Notes: generated from the letters alone by a model not told the origin. A stretch of DNA of 58,543 nucleotides from an uncultured Neomegalonema sp. (GCA_937911325.1 CALDSD010000047.1:1-58543); one strand, 5' to 3'. Positions 1 through 8,315 are shown, counted from the first letter of the stretch. A program made the numbers and translations.

Positions 1-153
1 GATCATGAACGCCACCAGTTCCGGCGTCGCCAACTCGGCCGCCATCACCAGATCGCCTTCGTTTTCGCGATCCTCGTCATCCACCACAACCACCGGGCGG
101 CCTGCTGCGATCTCTTGGATCGCCAGCTCTATGGGATCGAGGTGCAAGGTCAT
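1..153 (-). CDS. ribB: 3,4-dihydroxy-2-butanone 4-phosphate synthase (RibB or RibBA), N-terminal part only
   Basis: The first 51 codons are in the window and the rest lies beyond base 1. The protein makes the four-carbon precursor of riboflavin from ribulose 5-phosphate. Residues 24-40 read [17 protein letters not shown], the highly conserved substrate and metal-binding loop of the DHBP synthase family. The ATG at 153-151 has an AAGGA ribosome site 8 bases upstream. I cannot tell whether a GTP cyclohydrolase II domain follows (RibBA). No FMN riboswitch is visible in the leader. Confidence 0.9.
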   Translation of the reverse strand, partial: MTLHLDPIELAIQEIAAGRPVVVVDDEDRENEGDLVMAAELATPELVAFMI

Positions 154-394
154 ATGCTTGTCCTTCAAACAAGGAGCTCCGCCCACAGCGGACGACGCGC
201 GGGACCTGTATCAAATCGGGTCGCCGACAGCCAACCATCTCGTGCTATGCGAAGATAGCGCCAGTTCGGGTATCTGGACCCGAGTTTGCAAGCAACCCAT
301 TGCGCGGTTGCAGAACAACAAGAAGCCCAAAGGCCATCGCCTGAAGGACGTTTCGACCGACGTCAAACGGTCAGCCTAGTGAGGAGAGTGCAGC

Positions 395-1414
395 ATGCGC
401 GGCTGGATGAGGTATCGCGCCTCGCGGCTACTCGCGAGCGCCGTTTTAGCGTTAACGATGGCGGTCGCCCCTGCGTTCGCTCAGAACTCCGGCGACGTGG
501 CGCGTACGCAAAACGCCAACTGCCCCGAACCGATCACCGTCGCGCAGTTCGCCTGGCCGGCTGCGGAAATCTCCGCCGAGCTGATCTATCAGTTCCTGCG
601 CGACGCCTACGGCTGCAATGTCGATCTGGCGCCGGCCGCGACCGACCGAACCCTGGCCGCGTTGGAACGCTCAGCGACCCAGCCAGGCGCGATTGTGATC
701 GCTCCTGGCCTTGACCGGTCCCATGTTCGCGAGGCGCCGGATATCGACGGCGCTCGACTTTTCGGGGCGGCGGCCGAGGGTTGGTTCGCGCCTTCGTGGA
801 TGTTTGACCGGGACCCGAACCTGCGCAGCGTGCTCGACGTCGCAGCATCGCCTCAGACCTTCGCGGCCAGCGACGGCCGGCCGCAACTCTACATCTGTCC
901 GGAGAACTGGCCCTGCCATCGCGAAAACATCGCGCTGATCGAGCGCCTCGATCTGACCGAAAGCTACGAGATCGTAACACCTGCGTCGGGCGACGCGCTG
1001 ATAGAGAGCCTCGCGTCCGCTTACGCCAATCAAACGCCCTGGGTCGGTTACGCCTGGCGGCCTTCAGCGATGATCGCGGCTTACCCGCTGCGCCGCCTGG
1101 CGACCAGCGGCGTCGAGATCTGTGCGCCGCAAGGAAGCGCGGAAGGGGCCCGCGCATGCCGAACCCCGTTCAGCGATTACGCGCCGCAAACCGCTTATCC
1201 AGCGCGCCTTCGAGAGGATGCGCCCGAGATTGTCAGCTTTCTCAATAGGCTGCTGATCCCCAGCGACGTTATGGTCGAAACCCTCGCGTGGCGAAAGACG
1301 ACAAGCGCCAACGCCGCGCAAACGGTCGCGAGGCTGATCAGAGCGCGACCTCAGATCTGGCGGCCCTGGCTGTCCGCCGAGGCGCGCGCCAGGTTCGACG
1401 CCCTCCAGCGCTAG
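395..1414 (+). CDS. OpuAC/ProX-type glycine betaine (quaternary amine) ABC transporter substrate-binding protein, orphan
   Basis: This 339-residue exported protein looks like a periplasmic binding protein for glycine betaine, choline or related compounds. A signal peptide occupies residues 1-30, with a likely cut after AFA. The stretch PWVGYAWRPSAMIAAYPL around residue 215 matches the OpuAC motif in which aromatic residues form the cage for a quaternary ammonium group. The ATG has a GAGGAG ribosome site 8 bases upstream. Four cysteines (about residues 172, 178, 245 and 257) could form disulfides. No permease or ATPase gene is adjacent, so it either serves a transporter elsewhere or acts alone. 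The ligand is inferred from family only. Confidence 0.75.
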   Translation: MRGWMRYRASRLLASAVLALTMAVAPAFAQNSGDVARTQNANCPEPITVAQFAWPAAEISAELIYQFLRDAYGCNVDLAPAATDRTLAALERSATQPGAIVIAPGLDRSHVREAPDIDGARLFGAAAEGWFAPSWMFDRDPNLRSVLDVAASPQTFAASDGRPQLYICPENWPCHRENIALIERLDLTESYEIVTPASGDALIESLASAYANQTPWVGYAWRPSAMIAAYPLRRLATSGVEICAPQGSAEGARACRTPFSDYAPQTAYPARLREDAPEIVSFLNRLLIPSDVMVETLAWRKTTSANAAQTVARLIRARPQIWRPWLSAEARARFDALQR

Positions 1415-1525
1415 GGAGCGCACGCCGAACACATCGAGATCGCGGCGTGGTGATTGGCCTTCGAAACGTTCAGCGGCGTACCTTTGAACTGTTCACGCCC
1501 TCGTTTGCTACGCAGGAACCCCGTC

Positions 1526-2272
1526 ATGCGCTCAGTTCTCCTCGCCCTCAGCGTCGCCGTCTCGGCGATCGTTCCAACCGCTCAGGCCGACGAAACGTCA
1601 AACGCTCCACTGATTTTCGTCGAGTTGTTCACCAGCCAGGGCTGCAGCTCGTGCCCGCCAGCCGACGCGGTTCTCGGCGAGCTTGCGGAACGCGACGACA
1701 TCGCCGCCGTCACGTTGAATGTCGATTATTGGGACTACCTTGGGTGGCCCGACCGGTTGGCCAAGTCAGAGTACACCGCTCGTCAGCGCGCGTACCAAAC
1801 CAGTTTGGGCGGCTGGACGATCTACACGCCCCAACTCGTCGTCCAAGGGCGCAGCGGCGTCGTTGGAAGCGACCGGCGTCGGGTTGAGACAGCTTTGAAG
1901 GAGAACGCCGGCCCCGCTCAGGTAGAGGTGACGCTCTCTCGGATCGGGGACGAAATCGTCGTCGATGTCGCGCCAACAGCGCTTGGCGGCGACGCGGCCG
2001 TAGCATCGGCGACGGTTTGGGCCTTCGTCTATAAGGATCAGATCACGCAACCGATCGGCGCTGGGGAAAACGATGGGCGGACGATCACATATCACAACGT
2101 CGCGCGTGAGATGACCGTGCTGGGCGAGTGGACGCCGACGTCCGAGCGCCGCTTTGCGCTGACGACGCCGACCGACCGCGACGGCGTCATTGTGATCGTT
2201 CAAGAGGATCGCGTCTCCGATGTCGGCCCAGTGATCGGCGTGGGCAAATTGACGCTGTCAGGCGACGGCTAA
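1526..2272 (+). CDS. DUF1223 thioredoxin-fold secreted protein
   Basis: The 248-residue protein belongs to the DUF1223 family of predicted periplasmic thioredoxin-like proteins, whose function is not established. A signal peptide covers residues 1-22, ending near AQA. The family hallmark ELFTSQGCSSCPPAD follows, with a CSSC pair in the position of a thioredoxin CXXC motif, then NVDYWDYLGW and a TPQLVVQG stretch. I chose the ATG at 1526 over an in-frame upstream start because it begins the signal peptide directly and has CAGGAA in front. A redox or metal-binding role is plausible but unproven. Confidence 0.8.
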   Translation: MRSVLLALSVAVSAIVPTAQADETSNAPLIFVELFTSQGCSSCPPADAVLGELAERDDIAAVTLNVDYWDYLGWPDRLAKSEYTARQRAYQTSLGGWTIYTPQLVVQGRSGVVGSDRRRVETALKENAGPAQVEVTLSRIGDEIVVDVAPTALGGDAAVASATVWAFVYKDQITQPIGAGENDGRTITYHNVAREMTVLGEWTPTSERRFALTTPTDRDGVIVIVQEDRVSDVGPVIGVGKLTLSGDG

Positions 2273-2295
2273 GACACAGCGCAACGTCTGGTCGG

Positions 2296-3204
2296 TCAGG
2301 CGTCCGAGGACCTCGCCTCATATTTCCGGCTGCGGCGACCGGTGGACCGGATTCTCCATCGCCGGTGCAGCCAGAACCACTGCTCTGGCGCTTCATCGAC
2401 CCAGACCGCGATGCGGTCGTTGACCTTCTGCATCATCAGATCGGGATCTTCTGGTTCGATCTCAGGCTCGAACCGCACGTCGAAACCGTCCGCCGTCCGG
2501 CGGGCGCGGGCCGTCAAAAGCGGCGCGCGCAGCGTTTTCGCCAGCTGCGCCGCGCTGGTGGAGGTTTCCGCCTGCTTGCCCAGAAAGTTGAGCAGCGGTC
2601 CCCCGCCCTGACGTTGGTCGACGAGGATGATTGCGCCGCCGCCGCCTCGGACATGTTTGAAGAGCGCGCGGGCGCCTTTGGACCCCTTCCGAAACGCCGG
2701 CGCGCCGGTGGACGTGATGTAGTCGTACCAAACCTCGTCGATCAGGCGATTGTTGAAAGCGCGATAGATGATCGCCATCGGCGCGCCGTGATGGGCCGCG
2801 GCGGCTCGTATCGCCTCCCAGTTGCCGTAGTGCGCGGAGGCGATGATAAAGCCGCGCCCTTTTTCATGCGCGGCCTTGAGGTGCTCGGCGCCGTCGATCG
2901 GCCATTTCGGGGCATCGGCGAAAAGAGCGGGCAACGCCTCGTACTCGACCGCAGTCCGCGCAAAGTTGTCCAGCATTCGTCGGATCAGCGTCCTGCGCTC
3001 CGCAGCGTTCATCTGGGGACGCAACTCGCGGAGCGCTGATTGGGCGCGCTGGACGGCTGGCAGAAGGGCTCCGATGTTGCGCCCTACCCAGCCGGCGATG
3101 TTCGAGCGGTTTCTTGGCGTAAACGGACGCATCAGCGCGACGGCCAAGCGAAAGCCGACCATCTCGATCCGATTGAGCCAGGTGATGGAAGCCTTCGACT
3201 TCAT
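2296..3204 (-). CDS. LpxL/HtrB-family lipid A biosynthesis acyltransferase
   Basis: A 302-residue member of the lysophospholipid/lipid A acyltransferase family, which moves an acyl chain onto a lipid A precursor at the inner membrane. The catalytic HX4E motif is at His125 to Glu130 (HYGNWE). The region VDQRQGGGPLLNFLG and the C-terminal PEQWFWLHRRW signature also fit. It starts inside the stop codon of the MATE gene (ATGA overlap), so the two are translationally coupled. Being cotranscribed with an exporter under TetR-type operators is unusual and suggests envelope remodelling together with efflux; that link is an inference. Confidence 0.88.
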   Translation of the reverse strand: MKSKASITWLNRIEMVGFRLAVALMRPFTPRNRSNIAGWVGRNIGALLPAVQRAQSALRELRPQMNAAERRTLIRRMLDNFARTAVEYEALPALFADAPKWPIDGAEHLKAAHEKGRGFIIASAHYGNWEAIRAAAAHHGAPMAIIYRAFNNRLIDEVWYDYITSTGAPAFRKGSKGARALFKHVRGGGGAIILVDQRQGGGPLLNFLGKQAETSTSAAQLAKTLRAPLLTARARRTADGFDVRFEPEIEPEDPDLMMQKVNDRIAVWVDEAPEQWFWLHRRWRIRSTGRRSRKYEARSSDA

Positions 3205-4622
3205 ACCGTCAGCTCTGACTTGCCGGGCGGCGCGGACATCTCGGCCAACAGCGCCCGGACGCGGAGCCAAAGCATGACGAACGACGTCGCGCAGCCAAGC
3301 GTCACCCCCAGGATCAACCCTTGCCCTCCCCATTCGAAATACACGCCGAAGAGCCAAGCGGACGGCGCCAGAACGCCCCAGAAAGCGATCACATAGAGTT
3401 TCGCAGCGCCCCACGCGTCGCCCAGAGCGCGGGCGACTTGCCCCATGACGAGCTGCGCGCCGTCAAAGATGATCGCCACGCCGATCAGCGCCAAAAGCGG
3501 CGCCGCCCGCGCCGCAAGCGTCGGGTCGTTTGTGTACCCGGCCGCGATCCAATCGCTAAACGCCCATATCAAAAGCGCGCTGCCCACCATCACTCCTAAA
3601 ACGACACGAAGACCAAGCCAGGCCGCCTGCGCAGCGCCAGCCGGGTTCGCAGCGCCAGCGGCGTTTCCGACAAGCACCCCTGTCGCAGCGCTCAACCCCA
3701 GAGCGACCATGAAGATCGTCGCCTCCATGTTGTGGGCTATGGCATATGCGCCCAGCACGCCGGCGCCAAGATATCCTGCAAACTGCAGAACGGCCGCATA
3801 CGCCGTTGTTTCGAAAAAGATACTCGCGCCAGCCGCTCCGCCGAGACGCCGCATCCGAGCGCCGGCCCGCCAGCCGCCAGGCCCCCAGAAGCCGCAGTTC
3901 GCCCAGTCGAGGCCAATCCGATAGCGCTGTCGGTTCTCCAATCGCAGCACCACGATCAACAGCGTGGCGAGAAGAAAGACACGCACGATCGACGTCGTCA
4001 TGGCGGACCCCACCGCGCCGAGCTCCGGGGCCCCGAGATTGCCGTAGATGAAAACCCAGTTGAGCGCGATGTTCAGCACGTTGGCGACGACCATCGCAAT
4101 CATCCCTGGCAACGGACGTCGTGTGGCTTCGAGATGGAACACGCACACCACATACAGAAGCTGCGCCGCCACGCCGACGGAGAGCATATGCGCGACCTGT
4201 CCGCCGCCCTTGGCCAGTTGCGGCTCGTGACCGATCAGCGTGAGCCAGGTTTCGCCGAAGAGGCAGAGCACCGCTGCGCCCGCGCCAAGCGTCAGCGCCC
4301 ACGGCATCCCGCGTCGCCAAACCGCCCCTGCTTCTTGGTGATCGTCCGCGCCAAACGCCTGGGCGGACAGGATCATCACTCCCATCAACAGGCCGATCCC
4401 AGTGACGAGAAGCGGCACGAAGAGAGAAAAGCCGAGCGAGGCGTAAGCAAGCTCCTGCGCGTCGTAACGCCCAACCATGACAATGTCGGCCAACGCCATG
4501 AGCAAGATGCCCGCACGCGCCAGAGCCGTCGGCCACGCCAGCTTGAACAGCAAAGCCAAGGGGCCGCGGGCCGGCCCCGCCTCAGGCTCGGCCGCCGGCT
4601 CTATCCGGGCGCTATCCGCCAT
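3201..4622 (-). CDS. MATE family multidrug/toxin efflux protein
   Basis: This is a NorM-like multi antimicrobial extrusion transporter, about 473 residues and hydrophobic throughout with some twelve membrane segments. Family features include the opening LAWPTALARAGILLMALADIVMVG-like helix and the internal duplication. I prefer the ATG at 4622 (MADSARIEP) over one seven codons upstream because GGAG lies 5 bases before it. It heads a two-gene operon with the acyltransferase at 2296-3204 and faces three palindromic TetR-type boxes at 4716-4786, so it is likely derepressed by the ligand of the TetR protein at 5016-5771. Substrate unknown. Confidence 0.9.
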   Translation of the reverse strand: MADSARIEPAAEPEAGPARGPLALLFKLAWPTALARAGILLMALADIVMVGRYDAQELAYASLGFSLFVPLLVTGIGLLMGVMILSAQAFGADDHQEAGAVWRRGMPWALTLGAGAAVLCLFGETWLTLIGHEPQLAKGGGQVAHMLSVGVAAQLLYVVCVFHLEATRRPLPGMIAMVVANVLNIALNWVFIYGNLGAPELGAVGSAMTTSIVRVFLLATLLIVVLRLENRQRYRIGLDWANCGFWGPGGWRAGARMRRLGGAAGASIFFETTAYAAVLQFAGYLGAGVLGAYAIAHNMEATIFMVALGLSAATGVLVGNAAGAANPAGAAQAAWLGLRVVLGVMVGSALLIWAFSDWIAAGYTNDPTLAARAAPLLALIGVAIIFDGAQLVMGQVARALGDAWGAAKLYVIAFWGVLAPSAWLFGVYFEWGGQGLILGVTLGCATSFVMLWLRVRALLAEMSAPPGKSELTV

Positions 4623-4715
4623 TCCAACTCCGCTTGAAGACACGCTGTCCTACACGTTTCGCGAGACATAGACCGAGCCGACGAGCGCGGCCATCCCCGG
4701 CCTTCAAAAAGAAAA

Positions 4716-4786
4716 TGTATCGATCCTTACATTTTCGCTTGAAGTGCTGTAGCGATCGATACATATTCTCTGTACTGATCGCTACA
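4716..4786. promoter_or_regulatory. Three 16-bp palindromic operators TGTANNGATCNNTACA between divergent genes
   Basis: Three boxes fit TGTANNGATCNNTACA exactly: 4716-4731 (inner TCGATCCT), 4748-4763 (inner GCGATCGA) and 4771-4786 (inner CTGATCGC). The middle box lies between a possible -35 (TTGAAG, 4739-4744) and a -10 around 4762-4769 reading rightward, and the third box follows immediately, a typical repressor layout. The first box lies closest to the MATE gene. The TetR protein encoded at 5016-5771 is the obvious candidate to bind them. Confidence 0.8.
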
Positions 4787-4807
4787 CACAGAGTTATGGG
4801 GACGAAG

Positions 4808-5026
4808 ATGACCAGCGCAGCCGTGATTTCGATTGACGAGTTTCGCACGCACGCCGCAGCGCCGTCGCGGGTCGCCGCCGCTACGACGAAGGACAAAGCA
4901 AAGCGCCGCGGAGAGGGGGTCTTCGCCGCATTGAGATGGCCCCGCCTCGACGGGCGCCTCGACGACCCGACGCTCGACGCGACTTTGCTGAGCGAGTTGG
5001 GCGCGCATCGACCTGATGGGCGCTGA
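4808..5026 (+). CDS. Small 72-residue protein of unknown function, leader of the TetR gene
   Basis: I do not recognise this protein. It starts at an ATG 5 bases after GGGGA, directly downstream of the operator boxes, and its stop overlaps the TetR start by 11 bases. The N-terminal part (AAVISIDEFRTHAAAP) and a charged middle (KDKAKRRGEG) show no signal peptide or membrane segment. The position suggests either a cotranslated small protein or a leader peptide that couples translation to the regulator. Codon use resembles neighbouring genes, but with 72 codons it could still be a chance frame. Confidence 0.45.
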   Translation: MTSAAVISIDEFRTHAAAPSRVAAATTKDKAKRRGEGVFAALRWPRLDGRLDDPTLDATLLSELGAHRPDGR

Positions 5027-5771
5027 GACGGAAAGGTTAGACGTTGACGTCAAACAGTCTGCGGACTACCCGCCAGACATGAGCAAAGACGTCAACGGCG
5101 CGCCGAAGCAGACTTCAAAAGGGCGCAGCAGCAAGGAGCTGATCCTTGAATGCGCCATCGACCTCATCGGAGAGGGCGGATACAGCGCGCTGAGCATATC
5201 GGCCGTCTGCAAACGCGCCGAAGTGTCGCCGACTTCGATCTATTGGCATTTCGGCGACAAGGCCGGGCTGATGACGGCTGCGGTGAAGCACACGCTTAAG
5301 CACGACTTCGCCCTGTTCATGACGGAGTTCGAGAAATACCGAACGGTGGATACCCTGATCGACGCTTACCAGAAGGTGCTGCGGGCGATCATCGTTAACG
5401 AGCGCCCTAGCTCTTGGGCGGTTCTCTCGACGCTGGCGGAGGGTCGGCAAGAGGCCCCGGAGATCGACGCGGTGGTGCGCGAAGGACGCGCCAAACAGTT
5501 CGCCTTCGCGCGGCAATGGGGTGAAGAGGTTTGCAAGTATGAAAACCCCGACGCCTTCGCCGATCTCATCGTTTCTTTCAACATCTACGCCGCCAACGCG
5601 TACCGCATGTCGCGCGACGCCGCCGAGGTCGACCGGATCCTGAGCTCCATGCGCCTGGTGATGCTTCTCATGGCGGAAAAGCGCATGGCCCGGGTCGTTG
5701 ATGACGAAGATTTCACCAATCTCATGATCAAATGGGGCTTCTACGGCGAAAACGGCAAGCCGGCAGACTGA
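5016..5771 (+). CDS. TetR/AcrR family transcriptional regulator
   Basis: A 251-residue TetR-type repressor. The helix-turn-helix spans about residues 40-86 and contains the family signature VSPTSIYWHFGDKAGL. The C-terminal ligand domain is typical in length. The start is uncertain: ATG 5016 overlaps the small upstream ORF, and an ATG at 5079 would give 230 residues; neither has a convincing ribosome site. It probably represses its own operon and the divergent MATE-acyltransferase operon through the three palindromes at 4716-4786. The ligand may be a substrate or product of the adjacent adenylate ligase (inference). Confidence 0.88.
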   Translation: MGAETERLDVDVKQSADYPPDMSKDVNGAPKQTSKGRSSKELILECAIDLIGEGGYSALSISAVCKRAEVSPTSIYWHFGDKAGLMTAAVKHTLKHDFALFMTEFEKYRTVDTLIDAYQKVLRAIIVNERPSSWAVLSTLAEGRQEAPEIDAVVREGRAKQFAFARQWGEEVCKYENPDAFADLIVSFNIYAANAYRMSRDAAEVDRILSSMRLVMLLMAEKRMARVVDDEDFTNLMIKWGFYGENGKPAD

Positions 5772-5831
5772 TCGCCAGCGCTCCGAGGGCGGGGCTCGGC
5801 GCGGAGCCGGCTGCAACCGAACGGAGCCTTC

Positions 5832-7184
5832 ATGGAGCTTGCCGACATTTATCGACGCTACCTCGAAGTTCTCGTCGAGTCCGAAACGATGTCGTTCGCA
5901 CAGGTGATCGACGAGCAGACAGCCCTTCTGGAGCGCCTTTGCCGACATGCGCGTCAGACGACGCGCTTCTACGAAGGCCGGCTCGCGCCCTTGTTCGATC
6001 GCCACGACCGTTTTGCGCCCGAGCGATGGTGCGAGGTGCCGCCGCTGACCCGCGAAGAAGCGAACGTCGAACGCGACGCCCTGATCAGCAATGCGCCGCC
6101 CAAGAACTTTGGCCGTATTCTGGAGGCGAAGACGTCGGGGTCGACCGGGGAGCCGGTTCGCGTCCTCAAGAACGACACGCAAAGACTCACATCGGCCTGC
6201 ATCTTTGACCGTCTGGTGCGCTGGCACGGGCTTGATCCGACCGGGAAACTCGCCCGGGTCGCCTCGCTCACCATCACGGACGACCCGGCGACGAAGTCCT
6301 GGTCGAACGCGCATTGGACCCGCTTGCATCGCAAGATCGACATGAAAGGCCCCGTCGTCGGGCGGAACGGGCAGCTTCCCGTGCCCGATCTGACCAACTG
6401 GCTGGAGCGCGAGAGGCCCGACTGCCTGGTCATCGCGCCACGTCATGCGCTCGCAATCGCTAACGAGTACCGTCAGCGCGCCGTCGCGCCGGGGTACCGC
6501 CTCAAAGCCATCATCGCCTATGGCGAAACCCGCACGCCCGAACTGGACGCAGGGATCAAGGAGGTTTTTGGCGTCGCTCCGATCTCTCTCTACACCTCCG
6601 AAGAGGTCGGGCACATCGCGGTGGAGTGTCCGCAGAGCGGTCTGTACCATGTCGCCGAGGAAGTGATGCGCGTCGACGTGGTCGACACAGATGGTCGCGA
6701 TCAGAAGCCGGGAGAGCTTGGCCGTGTTCTAACGACGCCGCTCTACGCCTATGCGATGCCGCTGATAAAGTATGAAATCGGCGACGAGACGAGCCTCGCG
6801 GAGAACGGAGCCAGCTCTCGGCCGTTTACCGCGCTCAGCCCTATTCAGGGTCGAATTGGCAACCTGTTCCGGCACGCCGACGGGCATGGGTTCCGACCGT
6901 CGCGTTTTCTGTTCAAGGAGATCGCCACTCGGATGGGCGCCGTGGCGATCCAGATCGCGCAAACCGGGATCGACCATGTGGTGGTGCGCTACAAGCCCGG
7001 ACCAGCCGCCTCAGACAATCAGGCGGAGATCGCTGAGCTGGTCAAAAAAGGGTTTGGCGCGAGCTGGACCGTCGATTTCGTGGAAGTCGATCAGATCCCG
7101 ACCCGCGCCAATGGAAAGCGTGAAGACTTCGTCTTCGAGGACGGTCCGCCGGACCCTGAAACAGTCCGAGTCTCGGCGGCCTGA
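5832..7184 (+). CDS. PaaK/CapK-like acyl-adenylate (CoA ligase superfamily) enzyme
   Basis: The 450-residue protein has the architecture of phenylacetate-CoA ligase and CapK-type proteins of the ANL superfamily, which activate a carboxylic acid as acyl-AMP. The nucleotide loop TSGSTGEP is at residues 101-108, LYTSEEVG stands where the family has its aromatic/acidic A5 motif, KYEIGDE corresponds to the A7 aspartate, and the C-terminal TRANGKRED carries the candidate catalytic lysine. GGAG lies 6 bases before the ATG. It follows the TetR gene by 60 bases. No other aromatic-degradation genes surround it, so the acid could be a xenobiotic or signal; CoA as acceptor is not proven. Confidence 0.75.
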   Translation: MELADIYRRYLEVLVESETMSFAQVIDEQTALLERLCRHARQTTRFYEGRLAPLFDRHDRFAPERWCEVPPLTREEANVERDALISNAPPKNFGRILEAKTSGSTGEPVRVLKNDTQRLTSACIFDRLVRWHGLDPTGKLARVASLTITDDPATKSWSNAHWTRLHRKIDMKGPVVGRNGQLPVPDLTNWLERERPDCLVIAPRHALAIANEYRQRAVAPGYRLKAIIAYGETRTPELDAGIKEVFGVAPISLYTSEEVGHIAVECPQSGLYHVAEEVMRVDVVDTDGRDQKPGELGRVLTTPLYAYAMPLIKYEIGDETSLAENGASSRPFTALSPIQGRIGNLFRHADGHGFRPSRFLFKEIATRMGAVAIQIAQTGIDHVVVRYKPGPAASDNQAEIAELVKKGFGASWTVDFVEVDQIPTRANGKREDFVFEDGPPDPETVRVSAA

Positions 7185-7208
7185 CCTCTTACGCAGAGCC
7201 AGCGGCGA

Positions 7209-8072
7209 TTAGCTCCGGAAGTACTCGTAGCCGTTCTCGTCCGACTCGTAGCCGTTCTCATCCGACTCGTTGCCGGTTTCATCGGACTCGTTACCGCTTT
7301 CTTCGGATGGCGAAGCGCTGCGTTTATCGGTCGAGTCGACCTCCAGCAGGAACTCGCGCTGACGGTTCTTGGGATCGTCTTCCCGATGACGCCGGATCAG
7401 CGTCTTGTCGTCCGCTCCGAGATGAATGCGGATCCCTCCGACGGCTTGCCAATTGTCGTCGTCCCCGGCGCGGCCTTCCGCGAAGAGGCTGACGCCCGGC
7501 GCGATTTCGTTGATCTGGTACTCCGCGCCTGCGGCGCCCATGAAGTCTTCCTGGATGTAACGCGCGCCGATCGACAACCGCAGATCGTCTTCGGGATAGT
7601 AGGCAAGATCGCCAATCCCGATAAAACCGCTCTCAACGTCGTCGCCCCCCTCAAAGCCAGCGAAGCCTTCGACGCTCACACGGCCTGCATAGTATTCGCC
7701 TTCGACAGCGCCGACGAAATGGGTGTAATCCTCGCCGAAGTCAGCGTTGGTCACCGACCCGAACAGGCCGATCAAACCCGTGTCCGGATCCCGCCAGAAA
7801 ACATGCGCGCCCGCGCCGAAGAAACCGTCGTCGTCGCTAACGCCGCCCAGTCCGTCGATCTGCACGCCATAGCTGTGCCCGACAGGAATTGAGAGAGAGC
7901 CTTCGACAAAACCAGACGTATCGCCGCTGATCGCGCCGCCGCCTGCGGCGAGCTTGCCGTTCACGGTCGAAACAGCAGGTAGACCTTCATGCCCATCAGC
8001 CAACGCGCCCGAGAGCGGCGCAAGCACCAAGAGAGGCATCGCCGTCGTGGCGAGCAAACGAGAACGGATCAT
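7209..8072 (-). CDS. Secreted protein with a beta-barrel-like body and an acidic repeat tail, function unknown
   Basis: A 287-residue protein with a signal peptide (about residues 1-25, ending ALA) followed by glycine- and aspartate-rich alternating strands such as GFVEGSLSIPVGHSYGVQ and YYAGRVSVEGFAGF, which look like an outer-membrane barrel or surface protein. The last 30 residues are four acidic heptads, then YFRS. The start has AAGGGG 8 bases upstream. A long AT-rich stretch and a perfect palindrome (8198-8221) lie in its upstream region. I cannot assign a family. It resembles in style, not closely in sequence, the broken barrel lipoprotein at 28959-30314. Confidence 0.65.
   Translation of the reverse strand: MIRSRLLATTAMPLLVLAPLSGALADGHEGLPAVSTVNGKLAAGGGAISGDTSGFVEGSLSIPVGHSYGVQIDGLGGVSDDDGFFGAGAHVFWRDPDTGLIGLFGSVTNADFGEDYTHFVGAVEGEYYAGRVSVEGFAGFEGGDDVESGFIGIGDLAYYPEDDLRLSIGARYIQEDFMGAAGAEYQINEIAPGVSLFAEGRAGDDDNWQAVGGIRIHLGADDKTLIRRHREDDPKNRQREFLLEVDSTDKRSASPSEESGNESDETGNESDENGYESDENGYEYFRS
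7218..7301 (-). repeat. Four tandem 21-bp repeats encoding acidic heptapeptides
   Basis: The repeats encode ESGNESD, ETGNESD, ENGYESD and ENGYEYF at the extreme C-terminus of the protein at 7209-8072. The two units nearest the stop are most alike at DNA level, which points to recent slippage expansion. An Asp/Glu/Asn-rich repeat in a secreted protein could bind calcium, but no canonical calcium motif is present. Confidence 0.85.
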
Positions 8073-8197
8073 TGCAATCCCCTTTCAACGGCGGTCTGAC
8101 CCGCCTCCCCAAAAACACAGTCCCGCCCTCGACTGGAGCAAACTCCAGACCGGTGGAAATGTCTTTGAATTGGCGAGTTTTCGCGTGAAAGGTTTCG

Positions 8198-8221
8198 TTA
8201 AGTATTTTCAGAAATACTTAA
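8198..8221. promoter_or_regulatory. Perfect 10-bp inverted repeat in an AT-rich intergenic region
   Basis: TTAAGTATTT (8198-8207), loop TCAG, AAATACTTAA (8212-8221). It sits in a strikingly AT-rich stretch (about 8187-8265) in an otherwise GC-rich window, between the 3' end of the MOSC gene and the start of the secreted-protein gene at 8072, both on the minus strand. It could be an operator for the secreted protein or a hairpin ending the MOSC transcript; there is no T-run directly following on either strand. Confidence 0.6.
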
Positions 8222-8315
8222 TTACGGGATAGTAATGGTTAATGTATTATTTATAGAATCGAAGTCTCCCGTTTAGAGACGCCCAGGCCTGGCTCTCGTT
8301 CGCGGCCGACGGCTG

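Noticed and set aside
154-394. Possible FMN riboswitch upstream of ribB
   Set aside because: The leader lacks the conserved RFN blocks; only a short 6-bp hairpin (266-283) is seen, so no riboswitch is claimed.
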